Positions 15,746 to 24,232 of a stretch of 44,435 nt of DNA are shown here, piece after piece. Below the pieces are notes generated by a model. That model was not told the DNA's origin. It saw only the letters and a program-made list of their open reading frames with translations, and searched no databases. The DNA is taken from contig NZ_CAMICL010000017.1 of NCBI RefSeq assembly GCF_946221105.1, positions 1-44,435 of the forward strand, in the 5' to 3' direction. Position numbers and translations under genes: made by a program. This DNA is from an uncultured Corynebacterium sp. GTDB taxonomy: Bacteria; Actinomycetota; Actinomycetes; Mycobacteriales; Mycobacteriaceae. Within the stretch, counting starts at the first letter, position 1. The number at the start of each line of letters is the position of its first letter.

Positions 15746-16819
15746 TTATGCGTCCTTTCGGGAGTAAAACGGGGTCGGTGCAATAGTAAACGGGTAACGG
15801 CGTCCGCGGATGTCGATTTCCACTTCCGTGCCCTCTTCCGCGTGCTTGGGGTCCAGGTGCGCGAGCGCGACCGGGTAGCCCAGCGTCGGCGACGGCTGGC
15901 CGGAGGTGACCACGCCGATTTTCTCGTCGGTGCCTTTCAGGAACACTTCGGCGCCTTCGCGGGCGGCGCGGCGCTGCTCGGAAGTTAGGCCCGCGATGAC
16001 CACGCTCGGCTCGCGGCCGGTCAGCGCGTCCTTGCCCACGAAGTCCGCCTCCTTCTTGGCGAACGCGCGGCCCATGCCGGCCTCCACCGGGGTGATCTCG
16101 GCGGTCAGTTCGTGGCCGTACAGCGGCATGGAGGCCTCCAGGCGCAGCGAGTCGCGCGCCGCCAGGCCGCAGGGGGTGCCGGAGCCGATGACGGCGTCCC
16201 ACACCTTCTGCGCGTCCTCGCTGGTGCAGAACAGTTCGAAGCCGTCCTCGCCGGTGTAGCCGGTGCGAGCGACGAACGTTTCCACGCCGTCGAGGGTCAT
16301 CCACGCTCCCGAGTAGTAGGACAGGGCGGAGGCGTCGTCGCTAAGCAAAGGCTCCAGCACCTCGAGCGCACGCGGGCCCTGGACCGCAACCAGCGCGAAC
16401 GCCTCTGAATTGTTGCCCAGCTCCACGTTGAAGTCGCCCTTGCGGGCCTCGAATGCGGCCCACACGGCGTTGGTGTTCGCGGCGTTGGGCACGACCATGA
16501 AATGGTTGTCGCTGAACTTGTAGGTGATCAGGTCGTCCAGGATGCCGCCGTCCTCGGCGACGATCATGGAGTACTTCGCCTTGCCTTCTTTCAGCGCGGT
16601 GAAGTCGGAAATCAGCGCGTAATCCAAAAACGCGGCGGCGTCGGGGCCCTGGACGTTGATCTCGCCCATGTGGGACAGATCAAAGATGCCCACGTCGCCT
16701 CGGACGGCGCGGTGCTCCTCCAGCTCGGAGCCGTACTTCAGCGGCATCTCCCAGCCGCCAAAGTCGGTGAAGCTGGCGCCGAGCTTTTCGTGGGTGGCAT
16801 GCAGCGGGGTTTGTGGCAT
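15746..16819 (-). CDS. gcvT: Glycine cleavage system T protein (aminomethyltransferase)
   Basis: GcvT transfers the methylene group from the H protein to tetrahydrofolate and releases ammonia. The 357-residue product has the folate-binding start HEKLGASFTDFGGWEMPLKY, the catalytic DLSHMGEI region, RTGYTGEDGFEL, and the C-terminal barrel ending TPFYSRKDA. AAAGGAG stands a few bases before the ATG at 16819, in the 10-nt gap after gcvP. The tight spacing shows a gcvP-gcvT-gcvH operon. Confidence 0.97.
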   Translation of the reverse strand: MPQTPLHATHEKLGASFTDFGGWEMPLKYGSELEEHRAVRGDVGIFDLSHMGEINVQGPDAAAFLDYALISDFTALKEGKAKYSMIVAEDGGILDDLITYKFSDNHFMVVPNAANTNAVWAAFEARKGDFNVELGNNSEAFALVAVQGPRALEVLEPLLSDDASALSYYSGAWMTLDGVETFVARTGYTGEDGFELFCTSEDAQKVWDAVIGSGTPCGLAARDSLRLEASMPLYGHELTAEITPVEAGMGRAFAKKEADFVGKDALTGREPSVVIAGLTSEQRRAAREGAEVFLKGTDEKIGVVTSGQPSPTLGYPVALAHLDPKHAEEGTEVEIDIRGRRYPFTIAPTPFYSRKDA

Positions 16820-16829
16820 TGGTTCTCCT

Positions 16830-19643
16830 TTAAGACTCAGTTTCGATGTCAAACGCTTCCGGCGGCGGGCAGGCGCACTGGAGGTTGCGGTCGCCGAACG
16901 CTTCGTCGATACGCCGCACCGGCGGGAAGTACTTCGCGTGCACCAGCGAATCCACCGGGTAAGCGGCCTTCTCGCGGGTGAACTCGTACGGCCACTCGGA
17001 GCGGATCAGGCTGGCGGCGGTGTACGGCGCGTTGTGCACGACGGACTGCTCGTATTCGACTTCGCCGTCGATGATTTCCTGGATCTCGGCGCGGATGGAG
17101 CGCATCGCCTCGATGAAGCGGTCCAGCTCGGCCAGGTCCTCGGACTCGGTCGGCTCCACCATCAGCGTGCCGGCGACCGGGAAGGCGAGGGTGGGGGCGT
17201 GGAAGCCGTAGTCGATCAGGCGCTTGGCCACATCGGCGGCGGTGACCCCGGAGGCGTCGGTAAGTTCGCGCAGGTCCAGGATGCACTCGTGGCCGACCAG
17301 GCCGTCGTTGCCGGTGTAGAGCACCGGGTAGGAGTCATTCAAAGCGCGCGCGATGTAGTTGGCGCCCAGCACGGCGTGCTCGGTGGCGCTGCGCAGGCCG
17401 GCGGCGCCGGACATGGCGATGTACGACCAGGAAATCGGCAGCACGCCAGCGGAGCCGTACAGCGTGGAGGTCACCGGCACGCCGCCCTCGCCGTCCGCGG
17501 CGGTCGGGTCGCCCGGCAGGAACGGGATCAGGTGCTCGCCTACGCCGATCGGGCCCACACCCGGGCCGCCGCCGCCGTGCGGGATGGTGAACGTCTTGTG
17601 CAGGTTCAAGTGCGAAACGTCGCCGCCGAAGTCGCCCGGGCGCGCGATGCCGGTCAGGGCGTTCATGTTCGCGCCGTCGATGTAGACCTGCCCGCCGGCC
17701 GCGTGCACCTTGTCGCAGACCACGCGCACGTCTTCCTCGTACACGCCGTGCGTGGACGGGTAGGTGAGCATGATCGCGGCCACGGCGTCGGCGTGCTTGT
17801 CCAGCTTCGCGTCCAGGTCCTCAAGGTCGATCGAGCCGTCGTCGGCGGTCTTCACCACCACGACGCGCAGGTTCGCCAGCGTCGCCGACGCCGCGTTCGT
17901 GCCGTGTGCCGAGGCCGGGATGAGGCAGATGTCGCGCTCGGTGTCGCCGTTGGCCACGTGGTACGCGCGGATGGCCAGAAGGCCAGCCAGCTCGCCGGTC
18001 GCGCCGGAGTTCGGCTGCACGGATACCTCGGCGTAACCGGTGATTTCCACGAGCCAGGCGCGGATCTCGTCGATAAGCTCGCGCCACCCCGCGGTGTACT
18101 GGTCGGGGGTGTATGGGTGCACGTTGGCGAAGCCCGGCCAGGTGATCGCCTCCAGGCCGGCAGTCGGGTTGAGCTTCATGGTGCACGAGCCCAGCGGGAT
18201 CATCGTGCGGTCCAGCGCGAGGTCCTTGTCGCCGAGCTCACGGATGTAGCGCATCATCTGCGTCTCGGAGTGGATGCGGTTGAACGTCTCGTGGGTGAGG
18301 AATTCGGTGGTGCGCTCCAGCGCCGCCGGGATGCGCGCGGCACCCTCGGCGGTCTTCGCCCCGAAGCCAGCCAGCAGCGCCTCCACGTCGGCGTCGGTGG
18401 TGTCCTCGCCGAAGGAGACGCCGACGGTGGTCTCGTCGATTGCGCGCACCAGGTAGCCAGCATCCGCAAGCTTTGCGACGACCTCCGGTGCACCCGCAAC
18501 CTGCACCGCCACCGTGTCGAAGAACTCGGCGTGCTTGACCGTCACGCCGGCAGCCTCGAGCGACGCCGCGAAGTCCGCGGCGCGCTGGTGCACGGCGCGC
18601 GCGATGTCCTTCAAGCCTTCAGGGCCGTGGTAAACGGCGTACATGGACGCGGTCACGGCAAGCAGCGCCTGGGCGGTGCAGATGTTGGAGGTGGCGCGCT
18701 CGCGGCGGATGTGCTGCTCGCGCGTCTGCAGCGCCAGGCGGTAGGCCGGGTAGCCCTCGGCGTCCTTGGACACGCCCACCAGGCGGCCCGGCATCTGGCG
18801 CTGCAGCTTCTCGCGCACCGCCATGTAGGCCGCGTGCGGGCCGCCGTAGAACAGCGGCACGCCGAAGCGCTGGGTGGTGCCGATGGCGATGTCCGCGCCG
18901 AACTCGCCGGGGGATTCCAAAAGCGTCAGCGCCAGGATGTCGGCGTCGACGGCGACCAGGCCGCCGCGCTCGTGGATTGCCTCGATCACCGGGCGCGGAT
19001 CCACGATGTCGCCCTCGGTGCCCGGGTACGCGAACACAGCGCCGACGAGGTCCTCGCCGACCACGCCTTCGGCCAGGTTGGCCACCTCGACCTCCAGGTC
19101 GATCGCGCGGGCGCGCTCGGAGGCGACCTTGATCACCTGCGGGTGCAGGCGCGAATCCAGAAGCACCCGGCGGCCCTTCTTCACCACTCGCGACATCAAA
19201 CCGACGGCCTCGGCGGCGGCGGATGCTTCGTCGAGAAGCGATGCGTTCGCGATGTCCAGACCGGTGAGATCCTGCACCATGGTCTGGAAGTTCAGCAGCG
19301 CCTCAAGGCGGCCCTGCGAAATCTCGGCCTGGTACGGCGTGTAGGCCGTGTACCAGCCGGCGTCCTCCACCACACCGCGGCGGATCACTGGCGGGGTCAG
19401 GGTGGAGGAGAAGCCCTGGCCGTAAAACGCGCGCAGCACAGTGTTCTTGTCTGCGAGCTCGCGCAAGCGGTCCTGGGCCTCGTACTCCGTCAACGCCTCC
19501 GGCAGGTCGAGCGGCTGCTCCGCCAGGATGCCGGAGGGCACCGCGGCGATGATCAACGCATCGATGGAATCGTAGCCCAGCGCATCCAGCATTTTCCGCT
19601 GCTCTGCCTGGTCTGGGCCGATATGACGGGAGATGTAATCCAA
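16830..19643 (-). CDS. gcvP: Glycine dehydrogenase (decarboxylating), P protein
   Basis: GcvP is the PLP enzyme that decarboxylates glycine and loads the remainder on the lipoyl arm of GcvH. The 937-residue product is a complete single-chain P protein: an N-terminal half (YISRHIGPDQAEQRKML, then QGRLEALLNFQTMVQDLTGL) and a C-terminal half with the PLP lysine in NLHKTFTIPHGGGGPG and SCTMKLNP. TTG 19643 is chosen because AAGGAG lies 7 nt upstream and the product then begins at the usual point, LDYISRHIGP. An in-frame ATG at 19766 would add 41 unconserved residues but lies 6 nt after TACAGT, so a longer leaderless form cannot be excluded. Confidence 0.95.
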   Translation of the reverse strand: MDYISRHIGPDQAEQRKMLDALGYDSIDALIIAAVPSGILAEQPLDLPEALTEYEAQDRLRELADKNTVLRAFYGQGFSSTLTPPVIRRGVVEDAGWYTAYTPYQAEISQGRLEALLNFQTMVQDLTGLDIANASLLDEASAAAEAVGLMSRVVKKGRRVLLDSRLHPQVIKVASERARAIDLEVEVANLAEGVVGEDLVGAVFAYPGTEGDIVDPRPVIEAIHERGGLVAVDADILALTLLESPGEFGADIAIGTTQRFGVPLFYGGPHAAYMAVREKLQRQMPGRLVGVSKDAEGYPAYRLALQTREQHIRRERATSNICTAQALLAVTASMYAVYHGPEGLKDIARAVHQRAADFAASLEAAGVTVKHAEFFDTVAVQVAGAPEVVAKLADAGYLVRAIDETTVGVSFGEDTTDADVEALLAGFGAKTAEGAARIPAALERTTEFLTHETFNRIHSETQMMRYIRELGDKDLALDRTMIPLGSCTMKLNPTAGLEAITWPGFANVHPYTPDQYTAGWRELIDEIRAWLVEITGYAEVSVQPNSGATGELAGLLAIRAYHVANGDTERDICLIPASAHGTNAASATLANLRVVVVKTADDGSIDLEDLDAKLDKHADAVAAIMLTYPSTHGVYEEDVRVVCDKVHAAGGQVYIDGANMNALTGIARPGDFGGDVSHLNLHKTFTIPHGGGGPGVGPIGVGEHLIPFLPGDPTAADGEGGVPVTSTLYGSAGVLPISWSYIAMSGAAGLRSATEHAVLGANYIARALNDSYPVLYTGNDGLVGHECILDLRELTDASGVTAADVAKRLIDYGFHAPTLAFPVAGTLMVEPTESEDLAELDRFIEAMRSIRAEIQEIIDGEVEYEQSVVHNAPYTAASLIRSEWPYEFTREKAAYPVDSLVHAKYFPPVRRIDEAFGDRNLQCACPPPEAFDIETES

Positions 19644-19772
19644 AAGAGGGCTCCTTGAAAATCGGGTCGTGATAACCACGCGACAGCTTAGCTGTTTCTC
19701 AGCCGCCGAACGCCCGTTTTTGAACTCGTCTACACCCGCTTCTCCGAACAGCCACGTGTCAGCCATACCGCC

Positions 19773-19778
19773 ACTGTA
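19773..19778 (-). promoter_or_regulatory. Possible -10 box for gcvPTH
   Basis: TACAGT on the minus strand lies just after the aceF terminator. It would give either a leader of about 125 nt to the TTG start or leaderless translation from ATG 19766. A second candidate, TAAGCT, lies near 19690. No glycine riboswitch was recognised. Confidence 0.35.
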
Positions 19779-19793
19779 TGCCAAAAACGACGA

Positions 19794-19822
19794 AACCCGG
19801 CACCGAAAAACGGTGCCGGGTT
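19794..19822 (-). terminator. Strong terminator of aceF
   Basis: AACCCGGCACCG and CGGTGCCGGGTT form a perfect 12-bp stem with a five-base loop. On the minus strand a T-rich stretch including TTTTT follows. It lies 16 nt after the aceF stop and separates aceF from gcvP. Confidence 0.9.
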
Positions 19823-19837
19823 CAGCGCATTCAGGGG

Positions 19838-21943
19838 TTAGATGTCGAGGTCAGACTCGAAATCGCCCTCCTCGATGCGGTCCTTGATGGTGGTGACGAA
19901 ACGGCCCGCATCCGCACCGTCGATCAGCTGGTGATCGTAGGTGAACGGCAGGTAGCACATCTGGCGGATCGCGATGGAGTCGATACCGTCCTCGGTCACG
20001 ATGACCGGGCGCTTCTCAATCGCGGCGGTGCCCAAGATGCCGGCCTGCGGCGGGGTCAGCACCGGGGTGTCCAGCAGCGCGCCCTCGGAACCGATGTTGG
20101 TCACGGTGAAGGTCGCACCGGACAGATCGTCCGGACGCAGCTTCTTGTCGCGCGCACGGGATGCCAGGTCGGTGATCGCCTTCGCGATGTCGGCCAGGTT
20201 CATTTCCTGCGCCTTCTTGATCACCGGCACCAAAAGACCCATCGGCGTATCCACAGCGATGCCGATGTTGACGTCGGAGTGGTAAGTGATCTCCTTCGCG
20301 TCGGCGTCGTAGGAAGCGTTGACGTTCGGGTGGGAGACCAGTGCCTCGGCCGTGGCCTTGATGAAGAAGGCGAGGTAGGTGATGTTTGCGCCATGCTTCT
20401 CGACGAATGCCGGCTTGACCTTCTTGCGCAGCTCCGCAACGCGGGTCACGTCGACTTCCTGCACGTGGGTCAGCTGTGCGGTGGTCTGCAGGGACTCCAC
20501 CATCTTCGCAGCGGTGATCTCGCGGATGCGGTTCACACGCTGGGTGGTGCCGATGAGCTCCGCCTTCGCCGGGTCCACGGACTTGGTGGACCAGTTGGCG
20601 CGCGGGCCCTTCGGTGCCGCCTTCTCGTCGCCCTTCGCCGCAGCAGCTGCGGTGCCTTCGGACTTGCCGCCTTCGGCAGCCGCCAGGACGTCCTGCTTGC
20701 GGATGCGGCCGCCGACACCGGTGCCCTCAACCGAGTTCAGGTCAACGCCGTGCTTGTCGGCGAGCTTGCGCACCAGCGGGGTGACGTACGGGACGTTGTC
20801 GCCGTTGTTCACCTTCGCGGAGGCGTTCTTGGACTCAGCCTTCTCAGCCTTTTCGGCCTTCGGCTCTTCCTTCTTCGGCTCCGGCTTCTTCTCTTCCTTC
20901 GGCTCCGGCTTCTCTTCAGCCTTCTCCTCGGCCGGCTCCTCAGCCTCTTCAGGCTCGTCGGCGTTGTCTTCCTCGACGGCGGCCTCGGCATCGCCGATGA
21001 TCACGATGACATCGCCGACCTCGACGGTGTCGTCCTCCTCGGCGAGGATCTCCAGGATGGTGCCCTCGACCGGGGACGGGATCTCGGTGTCGACCTTGTC
21101 GGTGGAGACCTCGAGCAGCGGCTCGTCGACCTCAACCATGTCGCCGACTTCCTTCAGCCAGGTGGTGATGGTGCCCTCGGTGACGGACTCGCCGAGCTCC
21201 GGCATCTCAACCTTGGTGCCTGCGCCGGAGCTCTTCTTCGGCTCCGCCTTCTTCTCTTCCTTCGGCTCGGCCTTCTCTTCCTTCGGCTCAGCCTTCTCCT
21301 CGGCCGGCTCCTCGGCGTCGTCAGCATCGTCGGAAGCTGCAGCGGCGTCAGCGTCGCCGACGCGGGCGATGACGTCGCCGACCTCGACGGTGTCGTCCTC
21401 TTCAGCCAGGATCTCGATCAGGGTGCCGGCAACGGGGGACGGGATCTCGGTGTCGACCTTGTCGGTGGAGACCTCGAGCAGCGGCTCGTCGACCTCAACC
21501 TCGTCGCCGACTTCCTTCAGCCAGGTGGTGATGGTGCCCTCGGTGACGGACTCGCCCAGCTCCGGCATCTCAACGTCGGTGGCGTCGCCGGAGGCCTTCT
21601 TGGCCGGCTTGTCGTCCTTCTTCGGCGCCTCAGCCTTTTCCTCGGCCGGCTCCTCAGCCTCAGCCTTGTCTTCCTTCTCGTCGGAGGAGGAGTCTGCTTC
21701 CTCGCCCTCGTCGCCGATGATGGCGATCACGTCGCCGATCTCAACGGTGTCGTCCTCCTCGGCCTTGATCTCCAGGATCACGCCTGCGACCGGGGACGGG
21801 ATTTCGGTGTCGACCTTGTCGGTGGAGACCTCGAGCAGCGGCTCGTCCACCTCGACCGTGTCGCCGACTTCCTTCAGCCACGTGGTGATCGTGCCTTCGG
21901 TGACCGATTCGCCCAGCTCGGGCATCTCAACTGAGTGCGCCAT
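19838..21943 (-). CDS. aceF: Dihydrolipoamide acyltransferase E2 with three lipoyl domains
   Basis: This is the E2 core of the pyruvate dehydrogenase complex (named sucB or aceF in corynebacteria). In that genus it belongs to a mixed pyruvate/2-oxoglutarate dehydrogenase complex. The 701-residue product has three near-identical lipoyl domains (about 5-78, 124-197 and 245-318) with lipoyl lysines K43, K162 and K283 in STDKVDTEIP. They are joined by Glu/Lys/Pro/Ala-rich linkers. A peripheral-subunit-binding domain (about 384-423, VPYVTPLVRKLADKHGVDL) and the catalytic domain follow, with the active-site motif DHQLIDGADAGRF near the end. The ATG at 21943 has AGGAGA 8 nt upstream. The gene sits above gcvPTH and lipBA on the same strand but is closed by a strong terminator. 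Confidence 0.95.
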   Translation of the reverse strand: MAHSVEMPELGESVTEGTITTWLKEVGDTVEVDEPLLEVSTDKVDTEIPSPVAGVILEIKAEEDDTVEIGDVIAIIGDEGEEADSSSDEKEDKAEAEEPAEEKAEAPKKDDKPAKKASGDATDVEMPELGESVTEGTITTWLKEVGDEVEVDEPLLEVSTDKVDTEIPSPVAGTLIEILAEEDDTVEVGDVIARVGDADAAAASDDADDAEEPAEEKAEPKEEKAEPKEEKKAEPKKSSGAGTKVEMPELGESVTEGTITTWLKEVGDMVEVDEPLLEVSTDKVDTEIPSPVEGTILEILAEEDDTVEVGDVIVIIGDAEAAVEEDNADEPEEAEEPAEEKAEEKPEPKEEKKPEPKKEEPKAEKAEKAESKNASAKVNNGDNVPYVTPLVRKLADKHGVDLNSVEGTGVGGRIRKQDVLAAAEGGKSEGTAAAAAKGDEKAAPKGPRANWSTKSVDPAKAELIGTTQRVNRIREITAAKMVESLQTTAQLTHVQEVDVTRVAELRKKVKPAFVEKHGANITYLAFFIKATAEALVSHPNVNASYDADAKEITYHSDVNIGIAVDTPMGLLVPVIKKAQEMNLADIAKAITDLASRARDKKLRPDDLSGATFTVTNIGSEGALLDTPVLTPPQAGILGTAAIEKRPVIVTEDGIDSIAIRQMCYLPFTYDHQLIDGADAGRFVTTIKDRIEEGDFESDLDI

Positions 21944-21978
21944 TTCTTAAGTCTCCTCATTGAAACGTTGGAAGCTAT

Positions 21979-21999
21979 ACAGGCACAAAGCGTACCTGT
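21979..21999. promoter_or_regulatory. Operator-like palindrome in the aceF promoter
   Basis: ACAGGCAC-AAAGC-GTACCTGT is an inverted repeat with 7 of 8 pairs. On the minus strand it lies between TTGTTA (a possible -35) and TATAGC (a possible -10) of aceF, a classic repressor position. The regulator is unknown. Confidence 0.4.
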
Positions 22000-22052
22000 A
22001 ACAAGCCCTGCACGTCGCCCAAGGGGTGACCTTTTCTACCCGAGGTGCACCG

Positions 22053-22058
22053 TATGAT
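22053..22058 (+). promoter_or_regulatory. -10 box of a leaderless promoter
   Basis: TATGAT lies 7 nt before GTG 22066. Two in-frame ATG codons (22054 and 22057) overlap the box itself and so are unlikely to be in the mRNA. Confidence 0.55.
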
Positions 22059-22065
22059 GTGTGAC

Positions 22066-22461
22066 GTGTTCAACCTGTTCGGCAAAGGCAAGAAGTCCAC
22101 GACGTTTAAACCGCCCCGCGGGCCGGGGGAGACGATCCGTCCGGACGATGCGCAGTACCTGCGCGACTGGGTCGTCGGCCGGTCCAATGTCGAGGGTTTT
22201 GTCGAGCCGGAAACGATGGTCAACGAGATGTCCGTCGTCCTCGTCGACGAGAAGGGCAACTACACCCGCCGCCGCATCGGCGGGCCCAAAGGCATCGACC
22301 AGGTGGCTGACATGCTGGGCATCATGCTCTACGACGTCGAGGAGACCGGCTACCCCGACCGCATGCGCAGGAGAATCGAGCAGGAGCGCATCCTCCGCAA
22401 GCGCGAGGAGCAAAAGGAGCGCCGCGCCCGGTTCGAGCGCGGCGAGAATCCCTACGGCTAG
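22066..22461 (+). CDS. Conserved hypothetical protein
   Basis: The product is 131 residues from GTG 22066 (VFNLFGKGKKSTTF). It has a basic start, then RPDDAQYLRDWVVGRSNVEGF, VVLVDEKGNYTRRRIGGPKG and a charged helical tail (MRRRIEQERILRKREEQKER). I recognise no named domain; the tail may bind nucleic acid or a partner, but that is a guess. There is no signal peptide. Start choice: the ATG codons at 22054 and 22057 fall inside the TATGAT box, and the GTG is 7 nt after it. It is divergent from aceF. The stop directly abuts a 79-nt hairpin repeat. Confidence 0.7.
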   Translation: MFNLFGKGKKSTTFKPPRGPGETIRPDDAQYLRDWVVGRSNVEGFVEPETMVNEMSVVLVDEKGNYTRRRIGGPKGIDQVADMLGIMLYDVEETGYPDRMRRRIEQERILRKREEQKERRARFERGENPYG

Positions 22462-22540
22462 TTTGTACGAATCGACAACGCTCCGGCATTTCCCCAGCTG
22501 GGGGAATGGGGAACCGGGGCGTTTTGTCGATTCGTACAAA
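22462..22540. repeat. 79-nt hairpin repeat, copy 1 (module A)
   Basis: The ends TTTGTACGAATCGACAA and TTGTCGATTCGTACAAA are perfect 17-nt inverted repeats. Inside, CGCTCCGG pairs with CCGGGGCG, and a 22-nt near-palindrome CATTTCCCCAGCTGGGG continues to GAATG. The whole element folds into one long stem. It begins at the base after the upstream gene's stop codon. A second copy of equal length lies at 43800-43878. Confidence 0.85.
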
Positions 22541-22674
22541 AGACGCCGTTTGCGGGCTCCGCATTGTGGACAACCTCGTAAAAGTTGACATTCTGCCGAG
22601 ATCGGCCCATGGCGACCTGCGGAAATGTCGGGCGGTTGTCAGATCTTGCGAACGCCAGGGAGTTGTTGCAAAAG
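22541..22674. repeat. Repeat modules B and C between a hairpin and pepA
   Basis: Module B (22550-22574, with CTCCGCATTGTGGACAAC) has relatives at 43890-43914 and 44076-44100. Module C (22577-22656, 80 nt) matches 43980-44059, also 80 nt, at 67 of 80 positions by eye, with no gaps. The stretch fills the gap between two convergent genes and codes for nothing that I can support. Confidence 0.75.
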
Positions 22675-24162
22675 CTATTGCTTATCGACGAGGCGCGACA
22701 ACGTCTCCACAATCGTCCGCACAGGCGCGCCAGTCGCACGCTTCGGGGTGTAGCCGTAGGGGGCGCCGCCGTTCCAGGCGGGGCCGGCGATGTCGACGTG
22801 CGCCCACTCGACGTCCTCCGGCACGAAGCGGGACAGGTACAGGCCGGCGAACAGCATGCCGCCGGTGCGCGCGTTGTGGGTGTTGCGGATGTCGGCGATG
22901 GGGGACTTCAGCTCGTCCTCCTGCTCTTCCAGAAGCGGCATGGCCCAGGCCTGCTCGCCGACGCCGCGGCCGGTCTCGGCGATGAGGTCGCGCAGCTCGT
23001 CGGAACCCATCACACCTGCGGTGCGGTTGCCCAGCGCCACCAGCTGCGCGCCGGTCAAAGTCGCCGTTTCGATGAGGTAGGCGGGGCCGTCCTCGCAGGC
23101 GCGGGCGATGGCGTCGGCAAGCACGAGGCGTCCCTCGGCGTCGGTGTTGATGACCTCGCTGGTGATGCCGCCGTAGTGGGTGATCACGTCGCCCGGGCGG
23201 GTGGCGGTGCCGGACGGCATGTTCTCCGCAAGGGGCAGCCAGGCGTCGACGCGCACCGGCAGCTCAAGGCGTGCGGCCGCGGCGATCACGGCGAGCTGGG
23301 CCGCGGAGCCGCCCATGTCCGAGATCATGTCCTCCATACCGGAGCCGGGCTTCAGCGAAATGCCGCCGGTGTCGAAGGTGATGCCCTTGCCCACCAGCGC
23401 GACCTTCTTGGATGCCCCGGAAGGCGCCCAGGTCAGGTGCACCAGGCGCGGCGGGCGCGAGGAGCCGCGGCCCACAGACAGGATGCCGCCGAAGCCCTGC
23501 TTTTCCAGCGCGGCCTCGTCGAGCACCTCGATGTCCAGGCCCGCCGTGGAGGCGACCTCGCCCATCACACCGGCGTAGGACTCGGGGTAGAGGTAGTTCG
23601 CCGGGGTGTTCACCAGGTCGCGGGCCAGGTTCACGGACTCGGCGACAATCACGGCGGCGTTGTACTCGTCCTCGTCGGCGCTGACGACGGTGACCTCGGT
23701 GGTCTGCGGCGTCTCGGCGTCGGTGTTTTCGTCGTCCTGCACCTCTGCCTGGGACTTCAGGCCGGTGTAGGTGTAGCCGCCCAGCAGCAGGCCCTCCACC
23801 ACGGGGGCGACGCCGAACTCTGCGGAGATGGCGGCACGCTCCACGTCGTTCAACGCGCGCGCTGCCGCGCCGACGCCGCGGCGGACGGCTTCATCGTCGA
23901 TCTCGGAGGCGTCGCCGAGGCCGAATGCGGTGACCAGGGAGCCGTCGATAAGCAGGCGCGTCACCTCGCCCTCGGTGCCCTTGGCGCCGACCGCAACCAG
24001 CGCCTCCAGCAGACCCTTCGGGGCGAGCGCGGTGACCGGGACCTCGATGCCGTCCTCGCCGTTCGCGACGGGGATAAGCAGCGCCGCACCCTCAGGGGCG
24101 GTGGCGCCGAGCGTTGTGCGCACCGTGGTGCCGCGGGCGGGGAGGCTGATGTCGAAGGCCAT
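22675..24162 (-). CDS. pepA: Leucyl aminopeptidase (M17 family)
   Basis: Leucyl aminopeptidase removes N-terminal residues from peptides using two metal ions. The 495-residue product has a variable N-terminal domain and a catalytic domain. The latter carries VALVGKGITFDTGGISLKP (metal and catalytic lysine region), the bicarbonate-site motif NTDAEGRLVLADA and WAHVDIAGPAW. An acidic insert (QDDENTDAETPQTTE) sits in the linker between domains. AAAGGA precedes the ATG at 24162 by 5 nt. It is divergent from ilvE. The 3' end borders the repeat region. Confidence 0.95.
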   Translation of the reverse strand: MAFDISLPARGTTVRTTLGATAPEGAALLIPVANGEDGIEVPVTALAPKGLLEALVAVGAKGTEGEVTRLLIDGSLVTAFGLGDASEIDDEAVRRGVGAAARALNDVERAAISAEFGVAPVVEGLLLGGYTYTGLKSQAEVQDDENTDAETPQTTEVTVVSADEDEYNAAVIVAESVNLARDLVNTPANYLYPESYAGVMGEVASTAGLDIEVLDEAALEKQGFGGILSVGRGSSRPPRLVHLTWAPSGASKKVALVGKGITFDTGGISLKPGSGMEDMISDMGGSAAQLAVIAAAARLELPVRVDAWLPLAENMPSGTATRPGDVITHYGGITSEVINTDAEGRLVLADAIARACEDGPAYLIETATLTGAQLVALGNRTAGVMGSDELRDLIAETGRGVGEQAWAMPLLEEQEDELKSPIADIRNTHNARTGGMLFAGLYLSRFVPEDVEWAHVDIAGPAWNGGAPYGYTPKRATGAPVRTIVETLSRLVDKQ

Positions 24163-24219
24163 GGATGTCCTTTCGTTGTGCGGGCAATTACACCCTGTGA
24201 GGGTACTGAACGAGGGGAG

Positions 24220-24225
24220 TACCCT
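24220..24225 (+). promoter_or_regulatory. -10 box of leaderless ilvE promoter
   Basis: TACCCT lies 7 nt before the ilvE ATG at 24233, with no Shine-Dalgarno sequence between them. Confidence 0.55.
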
Positions 24226-24232
24226 GGCCCGT

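Noticed and set aside
16656..19658. A 1000-residue open frame antisense to gcvP
   Set aside because: The translation is low-complexity Arg/Val/His/Gly sequence without family motifs. It results from GC-rich third positions opposite the clearly real gcvP gene.
19644..19793. A glycine riboswitch before gcvP
   Set aside because: The leader lacks the conserved glycine aptamer core and has a simple promoter and ribosome site instead.
19778..21934. A 718-residue open frame opposite aceF, with Leu/Arg repeats
   Set aside because: The repeats mirror the lipoyl-domain and linker repeats of aceF. No independent start signals or motifs are present.
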